In this document: positions 1 through 5,697 of the stretch, piece by piece
Layout of the letters: every line of letters begins with the position of its first letter
Numbering within the stretch: position 1 is the stretch's first letter
Source of the DNA: UBA1081 sp964443825
GTDB taxonomy: Bacteria; Bacillota; Clostridia; Oscillospirales; Acutalibacteraceae
NCBI GenBank assembly: GCA_964443825.1
Contig: CAYUEV010000014.1
Span: 1-32,320 of the forward strand
Reading direction: 5' to 3'
DNA length: 32,320 nucleotides
Notes under the pieces: model-generated
What the model was told of the DNA's origin: nothing
Database searches by the model: none
Seen by the model: only the letters and a program-made list of their open reading frames with translations
Made by a program: the position numbers and the translations under genes

Positions 1-426
1 TTATGCTTTTCTGAAAGCTGTGTCGTTGTGGAATCACAGGGTTTAATCGTGTATTTATCGCCGGTCGCTTTTTACCGTTTCTATCTGAAAAGCACCGCCA
101 TTCAAAATACCGGGACGCGGGTACGGCAAACGGCGCCTTTCCCACGATTCCCGAAAAACAGGCTTAGACGCGGCGGTCTCTACGCGCACGTTAACCGCAA
201 GCCAACCCCTCGGCGGATTGAACCCCCACTTCATGGGGAAGGCGGATTCCTTCCCATTCCGATTCGGAGCGATGACAGGCACAATGTCTGTCGGACGGAT
301 TTCGCCTGATGTCAAAACAGGCTTTCCGGTGCGGATGAACTTATCGGCAAGCGGGGAGCGGAGCACCCGCATATTGATTTCACTTATTTCGTCAGCATCA
401 GCTCCTATATAAAAGCGAGCACACAA
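1..426 (-). pseudogene. Decayed SRAP (HMCES/YedK-like) gene, 3' end outside window
   Basis: SRAP proteins crosslink to abasic sites in single-stranded DNA through the Cys that follows the initiator Met (MCGRF). Here the reading begins at TTG 426-424 with C-A-R-F-Y-I, so the start is not ATG and the motif Gly is Ala. A Shine-Dalgarno-like GAGGTGG lies just upstream. The family blocks W-G-F, N-V-R-V-E-T and KPVFRESWERRR follow in frame. Near position 130 the frame shifts: the expected VPAS-x-YFEW block appears only in another frame (about 83-126). Near position 60 it shifts again, and K-Y-T-I-K-P continues in a third frame to the left edge. At least two frameshifts plus changes at the catalytic start mean the gene is dead. 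Sequencing error could explain one shift but hardly all of these changes. Confidence 0.8.
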
Positions 427-465
427 AGGTCGCCACCTCAATTCTGTTATTCAAACCATCTCCTG

Positions 466-578
466 ACATCTAAAATATAATATCTAATATTTATTCGCTA
501 TTCGCTATTCACTACTCGCAACCCAACGCTACAATAAAACTCACTATTTTACAGTCTACATGTATCATCTAATGTCTA
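466..578. repeat. Heptanucleotide repeat tract A
   Basis: Seven consecutive 7-bp units, most ending in CTA, run from 466 to 514: acatcta, aaatata, atatcta, atattta, ttcgcta, ttcgcta, ttcacta. Two more units (tcatcta, atgtcta) lie at 565-578. Read on the minus strand the left units become TAGATGT/TAGATAT, which resemble tracts at 19090-19152 and 31852-31879. No gene was seen in 441-590. Confidence 0.6.
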
Positions 579-604
579 AAAAACGCGGGGATCAGAGCCC
601 CGCC
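577..604 (-). terminator. Intrinsic terminator of the Rrf2 gene
   Basis: A perfect 6-bp GC stem (GCGGGG 585-590 with CCCCGC 598-603) has a 7-nt loop and is followed on the minus strand by a run of T (578-583). The TGA stop codon of the Rrf2 gene (594-592) lies inside the hairpin loop, so the gene runs into its own terminator. Confidence 0.88.
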
Positions 605-993
605 AATTGTTTTAGAGTTACGCCGTCAAGATAGTCGTCCGTAGCTTTGTAGTAATCTTCCCAAAATTTTAAAGTGGGACAGCTGTCTTTCTTTTCGCAC
701 GTGTTTTCTTCGTCTTTTAAACATTTAACGGGGGCGAGACTACCCTCGGCGGCTCTTAAGATGTCGCCCGCCGTGTACTCGGACGGGTCTCTAGAAAGCA
801 TATAGCCGCCGCCAAGACCCCTCGCGGAGCGCAGAAAACCGGCTTTATGAAGAAGGGGCGTTATCTGTTCAAGGTACTTTACGCTAACTCCCTGACGGGC
901 TGAGATATCCTTTAAAGACACGTATTCGCCGTTCCCGTTTACGGCTAAATCTATCATAATGAGCAAAGCGTACCTTCCCTTGGTGGAAATCAT
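592..993 (-). CDS. Rrf2-family transcriptional regulator (IscR/CymR-like)
   Basis: A 133-residue winged-helix regulator of the Rrf2 family. The opening MISTKGRYAL, the helix-turn-helix around residues 27-48 (SLKDISARQGVSVKYLEQI) and the wing (ARGLGGGYML, 57-66) are hallmarks of the family. Three cysteines at 91, 99 and 105 sit where IscR binds a [2Fe-2S] cluster, but the first spacing is seven residues instead of IscR's five, so cluster binding is possible and unproven. The ATG at 993 is chosen over an upstream in-frame start because GAGGGAG lies at 1000-1006 and all homologues I know start at this Met-Ile-Ser. No iron-sulfur or cysteine gene follows it here, so its target is unknown; it may also regulate itself from the promoter just upstream. 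Confidence 0.9.
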   Translation of the reverse strand: MISTKGRYALLIMIDLAVNGNGEYVSLKDISARQGVSVKYLEQITPLLHKAGFLRSARGLGGGYMLSRDPSEYTAGDILRAAEGSLAPVKCLKDEENTCEKKDSCPTLKFWEDYYKATDDYLDGVTLKQLAGL

Positions 994-1025
994 AATAACT
1001 CCCTCGCGACACAGCATTCTATCGT

Positions 1026-1055
1026 ATTCTACCACCAAACCGGCGGTATTGTCAA
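1026..1055 (-). promoter_or_regulatory. Sigma-A promoter of the Rrf2 gene
   Basis: On the minus strand TTGACA (1055-1050) and TAGAAT (1031-1026) are 18 bp apart, 33 bp before the ATG. The promoter lies between the U32 peptidase stop and this gene, so the regulator can be transcribed on its own. No terminator separates it from the upstream pair. Confidence 0.75.
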
Positions 1056-1068
1056 GCGTCGGCGTTCC

Positions 1069-3102
1069 TTAAAGCAGTTTCTTATAATAAAGTCCTCTCG
1101 TAAAGCCGCCTTCGGGGCTTTCGCCATTTATAAACCGCTCAAAAATCCTCATGGCTTCCCCTTTCGTTTCGACAGTAAAATAAAGCGTCGCAAAATCGAT
1201 TCCCGAAAGGTCTTTGTCGCCTATATACAACGGGACGTTATTTAAAAGCGACCGGTATTTCTTTTTTTCGCATAATAAAGTAAAGCTTTTGCCGTATCTG
1301 TCTTCAACTTCCCCCTTGCCCGGGCATTTCCCGCATTCGCCGTTTTTTACGGGGCAGACCCTAAGGCGCATAAGAGGCAGTTTCCCGTACCCTATAAGAC
1401 CCGTTTTAACATGAGCGTCAAGATTTTTAGCAAGTTCCATATTGGTCTCGGGCGATACGGTTATGTCGAGAACGCCTAAATCCTCCAAAAATTTTACGCT
1501 TTGCGAGTTTAAGACGTTTAGCCCATGACCGCAGCTTACGTTAAACCCCATTTTTAAAGCGATATTAAGAGTTCCTATATTATCGACTGAAACGCTGTTA
1601 ATCCTCAAATTTTTAAGCGTTTTAAGCTTTGTTTCCAACGCGTCCTCGTCAAACGGAAATAATAAAAACGGCGTCTCGCAAATTATTTTTTCGCGGTATT
1701 CGGTTATTTCGCCCGCGTTTTCTAAAATTTCGTCTAAAGGCAGTATAACTTTTTCGGCTCTTCCGTCAAAAAAAGCGTCTTTAAATTTTCTGAATCTCAA
1801 TCTGTATTCAGGCTGGTTTTCTTTTTTTAAACGTTTTGAAGGCTCTTTCGCGTCCTTTTTAAATTCGTAAGGGGTCGCCGTGAGTCTTTTTTCATATAAT
1901 TTATTTAAGGCGTCCCTTCTTAAGGCGTTGATCTCGGCGGTTTTGCAAAACGCGTCCGCCTTGATTTCGCAATTAAAATTCCTTAAATAAAAAATCGTCC
2001 CGCCCGTTTTATTAAGCTGTCTTTTGATAATCTCAGGCTCTAAGGCTTTTATTTCGCTCTCTTTATTTTTAACGGACGTCAAAGCCTCGTTTTTCCCGTC
2101 GCTCGCTGTGAGCGTAACGGCGTTTTTATCCGATATTAAATTAAAGTCTACGGGTATCTTTTTAATCTCGTCTTTATAAAGAGCTTTATATTTTTTTAAT
2201 TCTCCCTCCGACGATAAAACATCCTCATAAGTTCTAACGCCGAACATACTTTCGTCGCGCCTGCCGTCAAGGTAGCCGCTTGTAAAACCGCTCCTGGAAA
2301 ATGCGTTTTTAAGGGACTCGCGGTCGTAATCCTCGTTATCGAGGGCTTTTTTAACCGCGGTAACAGCCGCCGCCGCGTATTCGGGCCGCTTTAATCTGCC
2401 TTCGATTTTAAAGGAGCTCGCTCCCGCGTTTTTTAAGTCCCGCAACCTGTCCAACAGCGATAAATCCTTTAAAGACAAGGCGTATTCCCTGCCGGGCGTT
2501 TTAAAATTTAACCTGCACGGCTGGGCGCATTTCCCCCTGTTGCCGCTTCTGCCGCCCAGCATGGACGAAAAAAGGCATGTCCCCGAAACGCTTACGCAAA
2601 GAGCCCCGTGGACGAAAACCTCGATTTCGCAGCTTACGGATTTCGCGATTTTTTCAATTTCGGAAAGAGTAAGCTCCCTGGAAAGCACGATTCTTTTAAA
2701 CCCCTCGTTCTCTAAAAACTTAGCGCCGTATACGTTATGGACGGTCGTTTGAGTGGACGCGTGACAGGGCATATCGGGGCAATGATTTTTCCACATCCTG
2801 AAAAGCCCCAAGTCCGCTAAAATCACGCCGTCCGCCCCGCTTTCGGCTATGGTTTTTATGCTTTCCCGCGCTTTTTCCGTTTCGTCGTCGGTAATAAGGG
2901 AGTTCATGGCGACGTAAACGGAAACGTCTCTCGCGTGGCAATACTCTATAACGTTTTTAAGCTCCGAGGGGCTAAAGTTCTCGGCCTTTTCTCTCGCGTT
3001 AAAATCCTTAAGTCCCAGGTATACCGCGTCCGCGCCGCGTCTTACCGACGCTAAAAGCTGCTCTTTGCTTCCCGCGGGAGCTAAAATTTCAGAATTTTTC
3101 AT
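1069..3102 (-). CDS. U32-family peptidase/hydroxylase with DUF3656-type insert
   Basis: A 677-residue U32-family protein. The N-terminal LAPAGSKEQLLASVRRGADA, a TIM-barrel-like start, and the signature around residues 160-197 (E-V-F-V-H-G-A-L-C, then S-G-x-C-x-x-S and GNRGKCAQPCR) are diagnostic. The cysteines there and in the later CPVKNGECGKCPGK block would hold an iron-sulfur cluster. The length and the middle region fit the long branch that includes E. coli RlhA, which hydroxylates a cytidine of 23S rRNA. Other U32 members act in ubiquinone synthesis or tRNA modification, so the exact substrate here is inferred and open. The start ATG overlaps the stop of the upstream DUF951 gene by four bases (ATGA), which implies translational coupling. 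Confidence 0.9.
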   Translation of the reverse strand: MKNSEILAPAGSKEQLLASVRRGADAVYLGLKDFNAREKAENFSPSELKNVIEYCHARDVSVYVAMNSLITDDETEKARESIKTIAESGADGVILADLGLFRMWKNHCPDMPCHASTQTTVHNVYGAKFLENEGFKRIVLSRELTLSEIEKIAKSVSCEIEVFVHGALCVSVSGTCLFSSMLGGRSGNRGKCAQPCRLNFKTPGREYALSLKDLSLLDRLRDLKNAGASSFKIEGRLKRPEYAAAAVTAVKKALDNEDYDRESLKNAFSRSGFTSGYLDGRRDESMFGVRTYEDVLSSEGELKKYKALYKDEIKKIPVDFNLISDKNAVTLTASDGKNEALTSVKNKESEIKALEPEIIKRQLNKTGGTIFYLRNFNCEIKADAFCKTAEINALRRDALNKLYEKRLTATPYEFKKDAKEPSKRLKKENQPEYRLRFRKFKDAFFDGRAEKVILPLDEILENAGEITEYREKIICETPFLLFPFDEDALETKLKTLKNLRINSVSVDNIGTLNIALKMGFNVSCGHGLNVLNSQSVKFLEDLGVLDITVSPETNMELAKNLDAHVKTGLIGYGKLPLMRLRVCPVKNGECGKCPGKGEVEDRYGKSFTLLCEKKKYRSLLNNVPLYIGDKDLSGIDFATLYFTVETKGEAMRIFERFINGESPEGGFTRGLYYKKLL

Positions 3103-3287
3103 ATATTTTTACTTTCCAAAACACATTTTACGCTTTTTTGGGCTTTCTCTCTTGTCGTCATAACTACTCTTCCGCACTTTAGGCATTTTAATTTAAAATC
3201 CATTCCAACTCTTAAAATTTCAAATTCCGTTCCGCCGCACGGGTGCTTTTTTTTCATAATAACTTTGTCGCCCACGTTTAAATCCAA
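3099..3287 (-). CDS. DUF951 family small protein (YyzM-like)
   Basis: A 62-residue protein with the DUF951 pattern: DLNVGD, then KKKHPCGG, then E-I-L-R-V-G-M-D-F-K-L-K-C-L-K-C-G-R. The Cys residues suggest a small metal- or nucleic-acid-binding fold, but the family function is unknown. I start it at TTG 3287-3285 because GGGAG at 3301-3297 is nine bases upstream and because homologues begin about here. The longer open frame to 3344 would have no ribosome-binding site. It is the first gene of a pair with the U32 gene (4-nt overlap). It is divergent from the DtxR-type regulator, so both may share the control region at 3300-3360. Confidence 0.82.
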   Translation of the reverse strand: MDLNVGDKVIMKKKHPCGGTEFEILRVGMDFKLKCLKCGRVVMTTREKAQKSVKCVLESKNI

Positions 3288-3331
3288 AAATACCAACTCC
3301 CGTAAACAGGCTTTTTTCACTAAAAGTTTAA

Positions 3332-3360
3332 TTGACAAACACAATAAATTGTGATATAAT
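3332..3360 (+). promoter_or_regulatory. Consensus promoter of the DtxR-family gene
   Basis: TTGACA (3332-3337), a 17-bp spacer and TATAAT (3355-3360), with TGA just before the -10 (extended -10). It is 64 bp before the GTG start of the regulator gene. An inverted repeat fills most of the spacer, see 3340-3353. Confidence 0.88.
3340..3353. promoter_or_regulatory. Palindrome in promoter spacer, candidate operator
   Basis: CACAAT-aa-ATTGTG forms perfect 6-bp arms and lies entirely between the -35 and -10 boxes of the regulator promoter. A dimeric protein bound here would block RNA polymerase. The neighbouring DtxR-type regulator is the obvious candidate (autoregulation). This is inferred, and the sequence is not the classical DtxR or MntR box. 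Confidence 0.5.
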
Positions 3361-3423
3361 CATAGCCGCGCCGGTTCAAAAACCGTAATTTTAATCGGCG
3401 CCCTAATAAAAAGGGGGTATATT

Positions 3424-3795
3424 GTGCAAATTCAGGAATCCGGCGAGATGTACCTTGAAACAATACTGATACTCTCTGAAAAGCTCGATTACGTGCGCGC
3501 CGTCGACGTGGGCGATTACATGGGGTACTCTAAACCGAGCGTAAGCCGCGCCATCGGTCTTCTTAAGAACGGCGGTTTTTTAGACGTCGACGCCTTAGGG
3601 CATATTACGCTTACTTCCGAAGGACGCGATCTCGCCTCTAAAATCTACGAAAGGCATACCATCTTAACTAAAGTCCTCACCGATTTGGGCGTTGACAAAA
3701 CAACGGCTCAGCGGGACGCCTGCAAAATCGAGCATGTTATCAGCGACGAGGCTTTCAGCGCGATTAAAAATTGTATTTCTAATTTAGAAAAATGA
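3424..3795 (+). CDS. DtxR/MntR-family metal-dependent repressor, short form, iron-type ligands
   Basis: A 123-residue two-domain regulator: a winged helix (about 1-65) and a dimerisation/metal domain (about 66-123), without the C-terminal SH3-like domain of corynebacterial DtxR. Start is GTG 3424 with AAGGGGG about 7 bases upstream. By length it resembles MntR, but the metal-site residues resemble DtxR/IdeR: Met9 in SGEMYL (Asp8 in B. subtilis MntR), His78 in YERH, and Cys100-x2-Glu103-His104 in DACKIEH. In the known structures Met plus Cys goes with iron sensing and Asp plus Glu with manganese, so I infer an Fe(II) sensor. Its own promoter contains a palindrome, and mscL follows after 56 bp. 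Family assignment is sure; metal choice is inference. Confidence 0.9.
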   Translation: MQIQESGEMYLETILILSEKLDYVRAVDVGDYMGYSKPSVSRAIGLLKNGGFLDVDALGHITLTSEGRDLASKIYERHTILTKVLTDLGVDKTTAQRDACKIEHVISDEAFSAIKNCISNLEK

Positions 3796-3798
3796 CCT

Positions 3799-3824
3799 TT
3801 TGCCTTAAATTTTAAGGCTTATTA
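3799..3824 (+). promoter_or_regulatory. Perfect palindrome ahead of mscL, possible operator or weak promoter
   Basis: GCCTTAAA-t-TTTAAGGC (3802-3818) is a perfect 17-nt palindrome between the regulator stop and mscL. It overlaps a weak promoter-like arrangement, TTGCCT-17-TATATC. The half-site GCCTTAA resembles the MntR-box half-site known from Bacillus, which is suggestive beside a gene of that family. It might instead be a weak terminator for the regulator gene, but no T run follows. Confidence 0.35.
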
Positions 3825-3851
3825 TATCTAAAATTTAAAAGGGTGGAAATT

Positions 3852-4295
3852 ATGAAAAAATTTTTGCAGGAATTTAAAGAATTCGCTCTTAAAGGAAACG
3901 TCCTTGACCTTGCCGTCGGCGTAATTATAGGCGCGGCGTTTCAAGACATCGTTAAATCCTTGACCGACAACTTCATTAACCCGATACTCAAATTCGTAAC
4001 CGCCGGGGCGAGATACGATCTCCACATGGTCGGCGAGTTTATTTCAAACTTCCTCTCTTCCGTAGTGAACTTCATTATAATGGCGTTTATACTCTTCTTA
4101 ATCGTTAAAGCCGTCAATAAGATGATGACCATCGGCAAAAAGCCTACGGAAGAAGCGCCCACCACGAAAGTTTGCCCGTTCTGCCAAACCGAAATCAACA
4201 TTTTAGCTACTCGCTGCCCTAACTGCACTTCCATCCTTGCTGAAGATCCAATACCGGAAGTAACGGAAGAAATTAAAGAAGAATCAAAAAACTAA
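3852..4295 (+). CDS. mscL: Large-conductance mechanosensitive channel MscL with zinc-ribbon tail
   Basis: A 147-residue MscL. The N-terminal amphipathic helix MKKFLQEFKEFALKGN is followed by the TM1 signature (VLDLAVGVIIGAAF, about 17-30) and TM2 (about 65-90). The pore opens under membrane tension during osmotic downshock. The C-terminus carries CPFC-x10-CPNC, a zinc ribbon followed by an acidic tail; such tails occur on many Firmicute MscL proteins and would lie in the cytoplasm below the pore. The ATG at 3852 is chosen over GTG 3843, because the GTG overlaps the Shine-Dalgarno (GGGTGG, 3841-3846). The gene follows the DtxR-type regulator by 56 bp in the same direction. Confidence 0.95.
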   Translation: MKKFLQEFKEFALKGNVLDLAVGVIIGAAFQDIVKSLTDNFINPILKFVTAGARYDLHMVGEFISNFLSSVVNFIIMAFILFLIVKAVNKMMTIGKKPTEEAPTTKVCPFCQTEINILATRCPNCTSILAEDPIPEVTEEIKEESKN

Positions 4296-4311
4296 TTTAA
4301 AAACAAAACTC

Positions 4312-4343
4312 AAAAAAGACGCCGCAAAACAACGACGCCTTTT
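4312..4343 (-). terminator. Intrinsic terminator of tuf
   Basis: On the minus strand GGCGTCG (4339-4333) pairs with CGGCGTC (4324-4318), 7 bp with two G-U pairs. TTTTTT (4317-4312) follows at once. On the plus strand A-C mismatches weaken the stem, so it mainly ends transcripts coming from tuf. Confidence 0.8.
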
Positions 4344-4358
4344 ATTTATGGGTTTAAA

Positions 4359-5561
4359 TTACTCGTCAATCTCGGTTACAACGCCTGAACCTACCGTACG
4401 CCCGCCTTCGCGAATAGCGAAACGAAGCCCCTGCTCTATGGCTATGGGAGTGATAAGTTCGACGGACATAACTACATTGTCGCCGGGCATACACATTTCA
4501 GTTCCTTCGGGGAGGGAGATAACGCCCGTAACGTCCGTTGTTCTAAAATAGAACTGAGGTCTGTAGTTGTTGAAGAAAGGCGTATGACGACCGCCCTCGT
4601 CTTTGGTAAGGACGTAAACCTGACCTTTGAATTTCGTGTGAGGGTGAATCGAGCCGGGTTTGGAGATAACCTGTCCGCGCTCTATTTCGGTTCTCTGAAC
4701 GCCGCGAAGAAGGCATCCGACGTTGTCGCCCGCCTCGGCGTAGTCAAGGGATTTTCTGAACATCTCAAGACCTGTGCAGACGGTTTTTCTCTTTTCGTCT
4801 TTAAGACCGACTATTTCTACTTCCTCGTTTACGTTAAGATGACCGCGCTCAACTCTGCCTGTGGCGACAGTGCCGCGCCCGGTGATTGTGAAAACGTCCT
4901 CAACGGGCATAAGGAAGGGCTGGTCTGATTTACGGTCGGGAGTGGGAATATAGTTGTCCACCGCGTCCATAAGTTCCCAGATGCACTTGAGTTCGGGAGC
5001 GTCTACGTCGTCGCCCGAGTACTCGAGAGCCTGCAAAGCCGAGCCTTTGATGATGGGGGTCGTGTCGCCGGGGAACTCGTACTCGTCGAGAGTTTCGCGA
5101 ACTTCCATCTCAACAAGCTCTAAAAGCTCTTCGTCGTCAACCTGGTCGACTTTATTAAGGAACACGATGATGTAAGGAACGCCAACCTGACGGGCGAGAA
5201 GAAGGTGCTCTTTGGTCTGCGCCATAGGACCGTCCGTCGCGGCGATAACAAGGATAGCGCCGTCCATCTGAGCCGCTCCCGTGATCATGTTTTTGATGTA
5301 GTCGGCGTGACCGGGGCAGTCGACGTGAGCGTAGTGACGTTTTTCGGTTTCATACTCGACGTGAGCGGTGTTGATTGTGATGCCGCGCGCTCTCTCTTCG
5401 GGAGCTTTATCGATATTGGCGTAATCTACGAACTGAGCTTCGCCCTTCATGGCGAGGGTCTTTGTTATAGCGGCGGTAAGAGTTGTTTTGCCGTGGTCGA
5501 CGTGACCTATAGTGCCGATGTTTACATGCGGTTTGGTTCTTTCAAATTTAGCTTTTGCCAT
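4359..5561 (-). CDS. tuf: Translation elongation factor Tu
   Basis: A 400-residue EF-Tu, the GTPase that delivers aminoacyl-tRNA to the ribosome. G-domain motifs are all present: GHVDHGKT (19-26), RGITIN (switch I), DCPGHADY (about 81-88), NKVD (about 136-139) and the SAL-type motif (GSALQALE). Domains 2 and 3 follow, ending in GGRTVGSGVV. Start ATG at 5561 has AAAGGAG about 8 bases upstream. It is the last gene of the rpsL-rpsG-fusA-tuf string but also has its own promoter in the 136-bp gap after fusA, as expected for the most abundant protein of the set, and a terminator at 4312-4343. Residues look ordinary. Confidence 0.98.
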   Translation of the reverse strand: MAKAKFERTKPHVNIGTIGHVDHGKTTLTAAITKTLAMKGEAQFVDYANIDKAPEERARGITINTAHVEYETEKRHYAHVDCPGHADYIKNMITGAAQMDGAILVIAATDGPMAQTKEHLLLARQVGVPYIIVFLNKVDQVDDEELLELVEMEVRETLDEYEFPGDTTPIIKGSALQALEYSGDDVDAPELKCIWELMDAVDNYIPTPDRKSDQPFLMPVEDVFTITGRGTVATGRVERGHLNVNEEVEIVGLKDEKRKTVCTGLEMFRKSLDYAEAGDNVGCLLRGVQRTEIERGQVISKPGSIHPHTKFKGQVYVLTKDEGGRHTPFFNNYRPQFYFRTTDVTGVISLPEGTEMCMPGDNVVMSVELITPIAIEQGLRFAIREGGRTVGSGVVTEIDE

Positions 5562-5612
5562 TTAATTGTCTCCTTTTAAATTTGGCTGATTTTCCAACAC
5601 AATTCTTTTACT

Positions 5613-5640
5613 ATTGTATCACAATTATAACAAATTTCAA
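5613..5640 (-). promoter_or_regulatory. Internal promoter for tuf
   Basis: On the minus strand TTGAAA (5640-5635), a 16-bp spacer and TACAAT (5618-5613) lie in the fusA-tuf gap. The -10 is preceded by ATTGTGA, almost the same context as the -10 elements at 3355 and 9149. Confidence 0.7.
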
Positions 5641-5697
5641 GCGCTTTTTTTAATTTAAAGTTAGATTTTAAGTCAAGCCACGGACGCGTTTTAAGGT

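Noticed and set aside
3288..3344. Longer N-terminus of the DUF951 protein
   Set aside because: No Shine-Dalgarno before 3344, and it would extend into the divergent promoter; the TTG at 3287 has a good site.
4318..4339. Plus-strand terminator for mscL
   Set aside because: GACGCC occurs as a direct repeat on this strand; pairing needs A-C mismatches. The same bases form a good hairpin only on the minus strand (tuf).
5205..5579. Plus-strand open frame of 124 codons opposite tuf
   Set aside because: Shadow frame of tuf without start signals.
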